A stretch of 61,399 bases of DNA, from the NCBI GenBank assembly GCA_902489135.1, contig CABTYW010000002.1, forward strand, positions 1-61,399, written 5' to 3'. A program made the translations under genes and the position numbers. The stretch's first letter is position 1; the number at the start of each line of letters is the position of its first letter. The notes beneath the pieces are model-generated. The model was not told the DNA's origin. It did no database searches and saw only the letters and a program-made list of their open reading frames with translations. Positions 1 through 7,255 of the stretch are shown in pieces. The stretch is from an uncultured Synergistaceae bacterium (GTDB taxonomy: Bacteria > Synergistota > Synergistia > Synergistales > Dethiosulfovibrionaceae).

Positions 1-612
1 CCCTTGCTCCTTGGCAATTTGGACAAAACGAAGAATACGCTGTTGGGAAGCAATAAAATCTGCACGACAAGTAGCGAGGTCAGGAGAATTGTAACAGTGC
101 CCTTCGTGAGAAAAGATCCCTTTGAGATGAACATGGGGACTTTTTTTGATCGAATCAAGGAGATCCAGGAAATCAGATTCCTTGATGATACCTGAACGGC
201 ACTCACCTACTTCAATTTCCACCAGGACCTCCGCTTTGACGGAGGCTCCGACAAAGGCTTTTTCGGCAGCCTCTACATGTTCAGGGCAGTCGACGCCCCA
301 AGATAGTTTGATTCTTTGGGCAAGCTTGAGCAATCTCCTCATCTTGACATCGCCGACAATCTCGTTAGCAATAAAAATGTCATCAAGTCCTGCATCGGCC
401 ATAACTTCAGCTTCCCCAAGTTTCGCAACGGCAATTCCACTACAGCCACAATCACGCTGGATCAAAGCAATTGCTGGAGTTTTGTGAGTCTTCGTGTGAG
501 GACGCAGAGTAACTCCTTTGCGATTTGCACGATCTTGCATGGTGCGAATGTTATCCAGCATAATTTCACGATCTACAAGAAGAGCAGGAGTATCTAGTTC
601 GCTAACCTTCAT
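1..612 (-). CDS. Fold-type III PLP enzyme (D-threonine aldolase / D-serine dehydratase-like), C-terminus outside the window
   Basis: The reading frame opens with ATG at 612 (MKVSELDTPALLVDRE) and runs without a stop to the window edge, giving 204 codons of an enzyme normally about 370 residues long. The N-terminal L-D-T-P-A-L-L-V-D and the R-P-H-T-K-T-H-K segment are hallmarks of the alanine-racemase-like barrel in D-threonine aldolase and DSD1-type D-serine dehydratase; a lysine in the H-T-K-T-H-K stretch would hold PLP. Family knowledge suggests cleavage or dehydration of a D-3-hydroxy amino acid in the cytoplasm. The exact substrate cannot be read from half a protein. The ATG is preceded by a GAAAGGC Shine-Dalgarno-like run. 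It lies 30 bp downstream of ridA on the same strand, so they probably form an operon: RidA would remove the reactive enamine/imine such PLP enzymes release. Confidence 0.85.
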   Translation of the reverse strand, partial: MKVSELDTPALLVDREIMLDNIRTMQDRANRKGVTLRPHTKTHKTPAIALIQRDCGCSGIAVAKLGEAEVMADAGLDDIFIANEIVGDVKMRRLLKLAQRIKLSWGVDCPEHVEAAEKAFVGASVKAEVLVEIEVGECRSGIIKESDFLDLLDSIKKSPHVHLKGIFSHEGHCYNSPDLATCRADFIASQQRILRFVQIAKEQG

Positions 613-642
613 GCTTCTCAGCCTTTCTTTTTTGTATGAGGC

Positions 643-1020
643 TCACTTACGGGAAGCCACTGCTTCTATTTCAACAAGACAGCCGGCATATAAATTATTT
701 GAAGGGACAACAATTCTTGCAGGACGATGAGTCCCAAAAAATTTACTGTAGACCTCATTCAGTTCAGACCAGTACTTTACATCAGATACATAGATACGAC
801 ACATGGCTACATTCTCTCTCTTCAAACCAGAAGCCTTTAGAACCGACTCAAGGTTATCGAGAGCCTGTCGCACCTCAACCTTGATTCCTCCCTGGGGAAT
901 CTCACCAGTCTCAGGATCAATGGAAAGTTGCCCGGAAATGTAATATGTTCCGCAAACTTCCATTGCGGGAACATAATGTCCGTTGTCACGCACTGAATAT
1001 GGAGTCTCAATAGGATTCAT
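643..1020 (-). CDS. ridA: RidA/YjgF/YER057c-family enamine/imine deaminase
   Basis: A 125-residue protein of the usual RidA length. The Y-I-S-G-Q-L run near residue 29 and the C-terminal R-I-V-V-P-S-N-N-L-Y-A-G-C-L-V-E-I-E-A block match the family, whose trimers hydrolyse reactive enamines and imines released by PLP enzymes. The usual arginine of the active site is R104 in P-A-R-I-V-V. It is the first gene after a near-consensus promoter and lies 30 bp before the PLP enzyme gene, which would be a logical source of its substrate. Both genes are visibly AT-richer than everything that follows, which hints at separate acquisition. The assignment to the family is secure. The precise physiological substrate is inferred from the neighbour. 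Confidence 0.9.
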   Translation of the reverse strand: MNPIETPYSVRDNGHYVPAMEVCGTYYISGQLSIDPETGEIPQGGIKVEVRQALDNLESVLKASGLKRENVAMCRIYVSDVKYWSELNEVYSKFFGTHRPARIVVPSNNLYAGCLVEIEAVASRK

Positions 1021-1061
1021 GGAATCACCTCAGAATTTATATTTTTTGTTTGCATATTTGA

Positions 1062-1089
1062 ATTATATCTAAAAAAAGCATTAAGTCAA
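1062..1089 (-). promoter_or_regulatory. Sigma-70-type promoter of the ridA operon
   Basis: Read on the minus strand, TTGACT (1084-1089) and a perfect TATAAT (1062-1067) are separated by 16 bp, about 40 bp upstream of the ridA start. This is one of the closest matches to the housekeeping consensus in the window. Confidence 0.7.
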
Positions 1090-1096
1090 GATTTTT

Positions 1097-1123
1097 TTCT
1101 ATGAATTTGGCGAATTCATAGAA
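1097..1123. promoter_or_regulatory. Perfect 27-bp interrupted palindrome next to the ridA promoter
   Basis: Two 11-bp arms (TTCTATGAATT and its exact complement) flank a 5-bp spacer at 1108-1112. The element ends 8 bp upstream of the -35 box of the ridA promoter. Its size and symmetry fit a dimeric regulator binding site. The regulator is not identifiable here; an activator position is as likely as a repressor one. Confidence 0.6.
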
Positions 1124-1308
1124 TTTTTTTAAGATATATCACCAGTTAAGTCTTTGTCTTGAAAAACAATTCAACTTTTTCTAAAAAAAGCGAGAATATT
1201 ACATTGGATAGTTTTTCTCATATCGATGAAACCAGTAAGTTTTCAAAGTAAATACAAGAACGAATCTTGACAGCTAAAATCTCGGAGCACCAATAGAGCG
1301 GTTTTTTC

Positions 1309-1337
1309 TTGACAATTTTTGACTTTCAGAGCATAAT
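1309..1337 (+). promoter_or_regulatory. Promoter of the DEAD-box helicase gene, with a leader of about 100 nt
   Basis: TTGACA at 1309-1314 and CATAAT at 1332-1337 are spaced by 17 bp. Transcription would start near 1344, leaving an untranslated leader of roughly 97 nt before the ATG at 1441. A GCGC-T5-GCGC stem lies inside the leader. Long leaders are common for cold-regulated RNA helicase genes; any such regulation here is inference. Confidence 0.65.
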
Positions 1338-1440
1338 TAATGTTTTGGCGCTTTTTGCGCTATCAGATGAGGGGATCCACAGAAGACAACTCACGGCGAG
1401 CCGTCCTAATAAATCCCCTCGGCACATTGGGGAGGAACTT

Positions 1441-3225
1441 ATGACGGTAACTGCTTTTAATGAATTTCATCTTCCGGAGGCTTTCCTTGACGCTCTGGAA
1501 CAGCGGGGCTTCACTGAACCGACGCCGGTGCAGGCGCAGGTTCTTTCGCAGCCCCATCTTGACGTCGATCTTGTCGTTCAGGCCCGCACCGGCTCCGGAA
1601 AGACGTTGGCCTTTATTCTTCCGCTGGCGGGGACCCTTTCGGAGGGCGAAAAGACGCCGCGGATTCTCATTCTCTCGCCGACTCGTGAACTGGCCATGCA
1701 AAACGCCGGCGAAGCGGAGTTTTTCGGCAAAATCAAAGGCCTTCAGACGGCCGTCCTTGTGGGCGGCATGAATATGGAACAGCAGATTGCACGCCTCAAA
1801 GGCGGCGCGGCCCTCATCGTCGGCACGCCCGGGCGAATTCTTGACCACGTCAAGCGCCACACTCTCGACTTGTCATCGGTGGAAACTGTGGTTCTGGACG
1901 AAGGCGACGACATGCTCGACATGGGGTTTCGCGAGGAGCTCGAGGCCATTCTCGACGCCGCTTCGAACCGCAAAAAGACGTGGCTTTTTTCGGCCACCAT
2001 GCCCGACGCCGTCTTCGAACTTTCAAAACGCTATCTCAGCAATCCCGTTCATCTCGAATTGAACCATGAGGACGAGCAGCACGCCGACATTGAACACCGC
2101 GCCTACCTTGTGCCCTCACACCGACGACTTGAAGCGCTGGTCAACGTGCTGTTGTGGGAACATCCCGCACGCTGTCTCGTGTTCTGCCACACGAAAACCG
2201 ACACGGGCGAAGTGACGGGACGCCTTCAAAAGGAAGGCTTCATGGCGCTGGCTCTCAACGGGGACATGACGCAGAGAGAGCGCAATGTGGCGCTGGAATC
2301 ATTCCGTTCGGGAAGAATTCCCATTCTTGTGGCCACCAACGTGGCCGCCCGCGGTCTCGACGTTCAGGGTGTCACCCATGTCATTCAGCTGGGGCTTCCC
2401 GAAACCATGGAAACGTTTGTGCATCGCTCGGGTCGAACGGGACGCGCAGGCCAGGAAGGCTCCAATCTGCTCCTTCTCACGCCCGGCGAGTCCTCCCGCT
2501 TCAAAGGAATGATCCACCGCTCGGAGATGAAGGTACAGTGGCTCAAAGTTCCCGATCTCAAGGAAATCGGCGTCATTCAAAGGGAACTTCGGGAAGAGTC
2601 GCTCCTCAGTTTGACGCCCTCGGACGAAACGTTTCAGTGGGCCGATTCTCTTCTGGAGCAAAGCGGCGACGCGCGGCAGCTCACGGCGAAACTGCTGACC
2701 GCCATCGTCAAGGACATGCCCACGGGCTACACGCTGCGCGACGTGCTTCAGCGCGAATTGGATTCCCGACGCGCCGGCATCGATCCCCGGCGGAACAAAA
2801 GTTTGAAGCTGCGCCGCGAAAAAGAGGGCGATCGGGGCGCTCTGCGCGGAGCCTTCCGCACCTCGGGCCCCGCGTATAAGCTCACGCTTGTCAAAGGGCG
2901 CAACACTCCCGAATGGTCGGTGGGCCGGATCCTCGGCGCGCTTTGCACCGCGCTCAACGTTGACCGCAACGAAATCGGCAACATCAAACTGCGCGACACC
3001 TATTCGGAAGTGGAGTTGAGCGCTTCGGCGGCCGCCAATCTCGATGACGGCGGCCGCGAACGCCTCATTGACCGCGGTCTGCTCCGTGACGGGGCGGGGA
3101 AGCTGGTTTTGAGCGGTCCTAGGCGAGAACGGCGGTTCAGCCGTTCGGGAGAGCGTCTGGCGGCTCAACGGACGGAGCGCAGCGGCGGATTGAAATTCAG
3201 GCGTCGCACGGCGGAGTCCCGCTGA
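1441..3225 (+). CDS. deaD: DEAD-box ATP-dependent RNA helicase, CsdA/DeaD type with DbpA-like RNA-binding domain
   Basis: A 594-residue cytoplasmic helicase that would unwind structured RNA during ribosome assembly or mRNA decay. Visible motifs in order: Q motif F-T-E-P-T-P-V-Q (24-31), motif I A-R-T-G-S-G-K-T (48-55), P-T-R-E-L-A (80-85), T-P-G-R (129-132), motif II D-E-G-D (153-156), S-A-T (184-186), A-R-G-L-D-V and H-R-S-G-R-T-G-R-A-G. A C-terminal DbpA-type RNA-binding module follows, then a basic arginine-rich tail. Motif II reads DEGD, not DEAD. The ATG at 1441 is chosen because GGGGAGGA precedes it; an in-frame TTG at 1309 is really the -35 box. It stands alone with its own promoter. 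Confidence 0.93.
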   Translation: MTVTAFNEFHLPEAFLDALEQRGFTEPTPVQAQVLSQPHLDVDLVVQARTGSGKTLAFILPLAGTLSEGEKTPRILILSPTRELAMQNAGEAEFFGKIKGLQTAVLVGGMNMEQQIARLKGGAALIVGTPGRILDHVKRHTLDLSSVETVVLDEGDDMLDMGFREELEAILDAASNRKKTWLFSATMPDAVFELSKRYLSNPVHLELNHEDEQHADIEHRAYLVPSHRRLEALVNVLLWEHPARCLVFCHTKTDTGEVTGRLQKEGFMALALNGDMTQRERNVALESFRSGRIPILVATNVAARGLDVQGVTHVIQLGLPETMETFVHRSGRTGRAGQEGSNLLLLTPGESSRFKGMIHRSEMKVQWLKVPDLKEIGVIQRELREESLLSLTPSDETFQWADSLLEQSGDARQLTAKLLTAIVKDMPTGYTLRDVLQRELDSRRAGIDPRRNKSLKLRREKEGDRGALRGAFRTSGPAYKLTLVKGRNTPEWSVGRILGALCTALNVDRNEIGNIKLRDTYSEVELSASAAANLDDGGRERLIDRGLLRDGAGKLVLSGPRRERRFSRSGERLAAQRTERSGGLKFRRRTAESR

Positions 3226-3358
3226 AAAAAGCCGCGCGAAAAAACTTTTCCCCGTTCTCTTTTGATTTTTCCGCTCTGAGACGGAGAGAAAGAGGGCATA
3301 AAAGCCGGCGAGGCTTGCGGCCGTCGGCTTTCACCTGGTGCTGAAAGGAGCTTTCGTC

Positions 3359-3724
3359 ATGGAATTTGATCCTGAGATTATGAAAATCCGCGTATGCAAA
3401 AAATGCAAGGGGCTGGGCTTCGGCATAGATCTCAAGGGAAACCGCTTCACCTGCTCGGAATGCGGCGGTACGGGACGTATTCTCGTAAAAACTCTGCGGT
3501 CCGAGTTCACCCTCGGCAGTCTCAATGAAAATCTTTCTTTCGACAGAGAAACCATGAAAGTCCGCGTATGCAAATCCTGCGGCGGACTGGGATCCGTCAA
3601 CTACGGAAACGAAGAACGGGACTGTCAAGACTGCGGCGGCACGGGTCGCATTATCGAACAGCGCATACTTACAGAATATCAGCTGAAAGATATCGACGGC
3701 ATCACACAGTCCAACGACCGATGA
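3359..3724 (+). CDS. Small protein with duplicated DnaJ-type CxxCxGxG zinc-binding modules
   Basis: A 121-residue protein made of two similar halves. Each half starts with F-D-x-E-x-M-K-x-R-V-C-K and carries two C-x-x-C-x-G-x-G motifs: cysteine pairs at 13/16 and 32/35 in the first half, 71/74 and 89/92 in the second. That is the ligand pattern of the DnaJ cysteine-rich domain, enough for two zinc ions. No J domain, glycine/phenylalanine linker or substrate-binding domain is present, so it is not a chaperone DnaJ. ATG at 3359 has AAAGGAG upstream; the in-frame GTG at 3338 lacks one. It follows deaD by 133 bp. A function cannot be assigned; a zinc-dependent binding or redox role is only a guess. 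Confidence 0.75.
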   Translation: MEFDPEIMKIRVCKKCKGLGFGIDLKGNRFTCSECGGTGRILVKTLRSEFTLGSLNENLSFDRETMKVRVCKSCGGLGSVNYGNEERDCQDCGGTGRIIEQRILTEYQLKDIDGITQSNDR

Positions 3725-3758
3725 AAAACGGCGAAGCTCTCGAGAGCTTCGCCGTTTT
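3725..3758. terminator. Bidirectional intrinsic terminator
   Basis: A perfect 16-bp stem (A4-CGGCGAAGCTCT with its complement, 2-nt centre at 3741-3742) has A and T runs on its flanks. It starts at the zinc-finger protein's stop codon and faces the end of the convergent SYLF gene, so it can serve both. Confidence 0.85.
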
Positions 3759-3771
3759 CGTGTTGTTTTCG

Positions 3772-4455
3772 CTATTTTGCCCGGGCAATTAATTGATCCA
3801 GCAGCCGCGTCAGCTTTTGGACGTCGTAACGCGGACACTGGCGATTGAGAATCTGCACGTTGTTCATGTGCTTTTTCCAGCACTGGTCGTTCACCCTCGG
3901 CAGCTCGCTGAGCACGGCGCCGTCCAGAGCCGCCCCGCCGAAAACGCCGCGAGTAATGGAATAGCTGGTAATGGGCGCGCCGCTGTTGAGACTGGTGCCC
4001 ACATAGCTTTCCTTGCCGCCCGTCCCCGCCGACGCCGTCACGTCAATCCCCACAGTGAAGGCGCCGCCGCGGAAGGCCTTCATGCCCTGATCGTTGTTGA
4101 CCGTCAGCACGAGAGCCGTGGAGGTCACCCCGGCCTGCAGGCCGAAGGCGCCGCCGGCAATGCTGTAAAAGGCAGGGCCGTACCACTTGCCCGTCTCGGG
4201 ATCGCGGCGCATGACCAAACCTTCGCCATAGCGGCCGCTGACGATAAAGCCGGCTTTCACCACGTCGGGGAAGATGGCGACGCCGACGCCCTTTTTGATG
4301 TTCTCGGCCAATTCCGCCGCCGCGTGAGATTTAATCATCCTTTGGACGGTAACCTGGGCGCCCTTGACGCGCCCTGAAATATTATGGTTCTTTGCCCACA
4401 GGGCCGAAGCGCTCATCATCACCAAAAGGGTCAGTACGCTCAAGAATTTTTTCAT
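3772..4455 (-). CDS. Exported SYLF (Ysc84)-domain lipid-binding protein
   Basis: A 227-residue protein starting MKKFLSVLTLLVMMSASALWA, a typical cleavable signal peptide ending near A-L-W-A. The mature part contains the SYLF/DUF500 core: G-V-A-I-F-P-D-V-V-K-A-G-F, then S-G-R-Y-G-E-G-L-V, the W-Y-G-P-A-F-Y region and a central L-N-N-D-Q-G-like V-N-N-D-Q-G-M-K-A-F segment. In eukaryotes this domain binds phosphoinositides. Bacterial versions are exported envelope proteins of unknown role. The ATG at 4455 has AGGAGG seven bases upstream; a TTG two codons earlier is less likely. It ends at a shared terminator and is monocistronic. Confidence 0.8.
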   Translation of the reverse strand: MKKFLSVLTLLVMMSASALWAKNHNISGRVKGAQVTVQRMIKSHAAAELAENIKKGVGVAIFPDVVKAGFIVSGRYGEGLVMRRDPETGKWYGPAFYSIAGGAFGLQAGVTSTALVLTVNNDQGMKAFRGGAFTVGIDVTASAGTGGKESYVGTSLNSGAPITSYSITRGVFGGAALDGAVLSELPRVNDQCWKKHMNNVQILNRQCPRYDVQKLTRLLDQLIARAK

Positions 4456-4586
4456 TTTCAATCCTCCTCTTTAAGAGTTGTCCTGCAACGACAAAAGTAT
4501 ATCACGGCCCAGCAAAGCGGTGTATTGTCGTTTTAAACCGTTTTTCGAAAAATTTCAGGAATTTTAAGGAAACAGTTAAAAAACCC

Positions 4587-4614
4587 TTGCGTTAACGCAG
4601 TGCTGTGCTATACT
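4587..4614 (+). promoter_or_regulatory. Extended -10 promoter of the ncRNA
   Basis: TTGCGT (4587-4592), 16-bp spacer, TATACT (4609-4614) with an extended TGC just upstream of the -10. It faces the structured RNA region, not an open reading frame. Confidence 0.6.
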
Positions 4615-4620
4615 ATTTTC

Positions 4621-4822
4621 AAGGATGAGAAAAGTATTCCTGCGGTGTGCGTGATCGTGGTTATCGTCTTGAGCCAACACCTGTTATCCCTGCCGAGCGA
4701 AAAGTTATGGATCGTGGTTCATGACTGAGCTCCTATATTTTGCGGAACGGGTCAAGACTACTGTGACACGGCATTGTGGGCTTTGATCATCGAAGAGGAA
4801 ACCTCACGGTTCCCTCTTTTTT
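4621..4822 (+). ncRNA. ssrS: Probable 6S RNA
   Basis: A stretch of about 200 nt with its own promoter and its own terminator, no convincing reading frame and strong pairing potential. GTCTTGA near 4667 can pair with TCAAGAC near 4752, and TGATC near 4650 with GATCA near 4783, giving a rod with an internal loop. The 5' string CTTGAGCC followed by an A-rich unpaired stretch and the 3' GGGTCAAG resemble the conserved edges of the 6S RNA bubble (CTGAGCC and GGTTCAAG in E. coli). 6S RNA binds the housekeeping RNA polymerase and mimics an open promoter. The call rests on layout and short motifs read by eye. A different regulatory RNA is possible; a covariance search with the 6S model would decide. 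Confidence 0.5.
4795..4822 (+). terminator. Intrinsic terminator of the ncRNA
   Basis: GAGGAAACC (4795-4803) pairs with GGTTCCCTC (4808-4816) with one mismatch across a TCAC loop, followed by six T. Confidence 0.7.
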
Positions 4823-4952
4823 ATTGTTTTGTTTTCGGCGACGGCGGGCGGGTGCCCGAAAGCGCGTCGTCTCCGAACGTTCTCCGAAAAAATCTCTCCG
4901 AAATGGCCTGTCCAAGCGGGCTTCGGCTTTCAGTGCAGAAAGGTGGATGGAA

Positions 4953-5921
4953 ATGTCCTCTCCTTTTTTTTCTTACAGCTCCGTCCGCGGCGTCATCTTC
5001 GACTGGGACGGCGTCATCGCCGACACTCAACTGGATTTTGAACCTCTTCGACAGAAATATTTCGGCGGCCGCGCTCTTCCTTTGCTTGAAGCGGCCGACA
5101 CCATGAGCGAACCCCTTCGTTCGGCCTTTCTGGAGGAGATCAAAGCCGAAGAGATGCGCGGCGCGTCTCAGGCGCGTGCCGTCGAGGGCGCGAAGGAGTT
5201 TGTAGCACTGCTTGAAAAACATCGCGTTCGCTGGTGCGTGCTTTCGCGCAACTGCAGGGAATCCATTGAACTGGCGGCGCGGACCATCGGCTTCACACTG
5301 CCGCCGCTGACCTTCGGCAGAGAAGCGCCGCACGTCAAGCCCGATCCCCAAGCCATGTACGACGCCGCGGAAGCCATGGGCACGGCGCCGCGGGGCTGTC
5401 TGGTGATCGGCGACTTTCTTTACGAGCTGCTGGGCGCACGGCGCGCCGGGATGCGATGTGTACTTCTTCGACAGAACGCCCCGCAATGCGCCGAGCTTGC
5501 CGACGGTCTTTACCCGTCCATGACGGCTCTGACACAATCCTTCGCCCGCAATGAAGAACTCATTCCCTGGGAATACCATCCGGCAGCGCAAACATTGGGC
5601 AAAAACGGTGTGGCGCTCATGGCGCAGCGGGCGGTACAGGTCGACTGCTTTTTAAACGAAAAAAGATTTTCAGCCTTGGAAAAGCTGATTTCCTGCGGTT
5701 TGGGCCTTGTCACCGTTCCCGAGGGCCGGACTCTGTCCGTCGGCGAGCTGCGAAGCTGCGCGGCTCTGTCGCCCCGTCAACTTTCAGCGCCGCTCGGCGC
5801 CGCTCTCAAAGACGCTTTTTCATCGCGCTTCCCTCTGGTGACCATTCGAACGGGAAAGGAAGGCGCCTCGCTGAAAAAACTGACGTCGGCCCAAGACTTT
5901 CTCCCGAAAAGCCTGTTGTGA
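4953..5921 (+). CDS. HAD-superfamily hydrolase with an unrecognised C-terminal extension
   Basis: A 322-residue protein. Motif I F-D-W-D-G-V-I-A-D-T lies near residues 17-26, giving the nucleophile and acid/base aspartates. The V-K-P-D-P run supplies the motif III lysine, and V-I-G-D-F-L-Y-E-L-L-G-A-R-R-A-G-M is motif IV. This matches the phosphoglycolate phosphatase-like HAD group acting on small phosphoesters in the cytoplasm. Motif IV has a single clear acidic residue where GDxxxD is usual (the second D position reads E or L), so metal binding may differ. Residues after about 200 match nothing I recognise. ATG at 4953 is placed six bases after AAAGGTGG; ATG 4947 is an alternative. The substrate is unknown. 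Confidence 0.75.
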   Translation: MSSPFFSYSSVRGVIFDWDGVIADTQLDFEPLRQKYFGGRALPLLEAADTMSEPLRSAFLEEIKAEEMRGASQARAVEGAKEFVALLEKHRVRWCVLSRNCRESIELAARTIGFTLPPLTFGREAPHVKPDPQAMYDAAEAMGTAPRGCLVIGDFLYELLGARRAGMRCVLLRQNAPQCAELADGLYPSMTALTQSFARNEELIPWEYHPAAQTLGKNGVALMAQRAVQVDCFLNEKRFSALEKLISCGLGLVTVPEGRTLSVGELRSCAALSPRQLSAPLGAALKDAFSSRFPLVTIRTGKEGASLKKLTSAQDFLPKSLL

Positions 5922-6440
5922 AGCGCGCCCTGTCTCGACAAAAGCCCCCGCACGCCGAAAAGCTTTTTCGCGCGCAGAAAGCAAACGCCGCCCCGAGGCC
6001 GACGACGCTTTTCTTCGCATAGGAAATCACGGGACACAGCGACAACTCGCTCCTCCCTCCCGGGGGCTCTTGCCGGCGCCACTTTCGGCGGCCGGGAAGA
6101 CTGACGGGCGCACCGCCACGTCGCCGGGGCGGCGCTGCACATGCCGCGCTCTTTTCCGTAAAGAGACGCTGCCTCGCAGGGCGAACACCGTCATCTTGTC
6201 ATGACAAATTTATGTTCGCGATATCTTCTGGTATCTCTTTTTTGTTGCGCCTCCCCAAGCACCGCAACAGCCCCGGCTCCGAAATTTCCGCCTTCCATGG
6301 CATTCAGCGCCTCGTTCCCATGGCCGTGTCGCCCGCCCCCGCCTCATCACAAGGGCATTTTTCGCTCACTTCAACAAAAAAACACACTACGCGTGCCCGC
6401 AGTTGCCGGCTTCCGGCGACCCATGGCTTTGAAGAAAAAA
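5922..6440. other. Non-coding GC-rich intergenic stretch
   Basis: About 520 bp between the HAD gene and the converging terminator. Short open frames exist on both strands but none has a ribosome binding site together with a recognisable protein, and their amino-acid mix is arginine- and proline-rich as expected of out-of-frame GC-rich DNA. I see no RNA gene or repeat in it. Confidence 0.5.
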
Positions 6441-6482
6441 ACGACAGGAAAAACCTTCCGTGCTGAAGATTTTTCCTGTCGT
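6441..6482 (-). terminator. Terminator of the gntR-ydcF transcript
   Basis: A 13-bp perfect stem (6441-6453 with 6470-6482, ACGACAGGAAAAA and complement) with a 16-nt loop. On the minus strand it is followed by a T run (complement of the A run at 6435-6440). It lies directly past the ydcF stop. Confidence 0.75.
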
Positions 6483-6487
6483 TCACG

Positions 6488-7255
6488 TTAAGCCAGTGTG
6501 ATTTTCAGATAATCCCGAAGGAGCGCCAACACTTCGCGCCACGCCAGCGACGTCACGCCGAGGCCGCGGGAGGTGGGAATAAAAGAGACGGCTCTGACGC
6601 CCGAACGGCGCACCATTGTCGGAGCCGGCAGAGAACACAGGTCAAAACCGATCATGTATTTCTTCGCCCACAGCGCCGTGCGCGCCATATGGAAACGGTC
6701 CGTCACCAGCAGAACCTGCGGACGCAACGTCTTTTCCGGATAAAGCTCATTCAGCATGGCCGCACTTTTGCGCATATTACTCTCGGTGTTCAGCGACTGT
6801 CCCTCGATGAGACACGTCCCGTAAAAACCGTGCCCCCGCAGCCAGCGCGCCATGAGCGGGGCCTCAATGCCGGAGATCATCACCACGGCGTCGGGCAGCG
6901 CGTGAAAGATCTCCAAGGCCCTGCGGAGACGACGCTGAGACGAGACCGAAGGCTGGTACAAGTTCCCTTCAGCCACGGCGCCGCCGCCGAGTACAAGCAC
7001 GACAGCCGGACGGCTCCTGTCGGGCGACCGCGGCAAAATGGACAACGATTCAAGCATCAAAAACAGCCCGCGACCGAAAAAATCCGTACAGGACGCCGCA
7101 AAAAGCAACAGCAGCGTCGCCGTCAGACTGCGACACAGACGACGCGACCAATGTTTCGCGCAGAAAAACAGCAGCGCCGCAAAGAGAAAAAAGAGCCCCA
7201 GCGGCGACAGAAGCGCCGTGAGGAACGTGGACCAAAAGTAGGAATATGGACTCAT
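6488..7255 (-). CDS. YdcF/ElyC family (DUF218) membrane-anchored protein
   Basis: A 255-residue protein with two N-terminal membrane segments (about 9-31 and 41-60), then the DUF218 core: V-V-L-V-L-G-G-G-A (about 84-92), V-M-I-S-G near 124, G-Q-S-L-N-T-E-S-N and V-L-L-V-T-D-R-F-H-M-A-R. Family members such as ElyC/YdcF act at the cell envelope and affect peptidoglycan or lipid-carrier metabolism; the biochemical reaction is not established. Its ATG overlaps the stop of the upstream gntR gene by four bases (ATGA), so the two are translated from one mRNA. That pairing may be accidental: nothing here links the regulator to the envelope. A terminator follows at once. Confidence 0.82.
   Translation of the reverse strand: MSPYSYFWSTFLTALLSPLGLFFLFAALLFFCAKHWSRRLCRSLTATLLLLFAASCTDFFGRGLFLMLESLSILPRSPDRSRPAVVLVLGGGAVAEGNLYQPSVSSQRRLRRALEIFHALPDAVVMISGIEAPLMARWLRGHGFYGTCLIEGQSLNTESNMRKSAAMLNELYPEKTLRPQVLLVTDRFHMARTALWAKKYMIGFDLCSLPAPTMVRRSGVRAVSFIPTSRGLGVTSLAWREVLALLRDYLKITLA

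Noticed and set aside
1309..1440. N-terminal extension of the DEAD-box helicase starting at a TTG
   Set aside because: The TTG is the -35 box of its promoter; a good Shine-Dalgarno precedes the ATG at 1441.
6201..6491. Plus-strand frames of 84-96 codons after the HAD gene
   Set aside because: No ribosome site or domain; they run into the terminator hairpin of ydcF.
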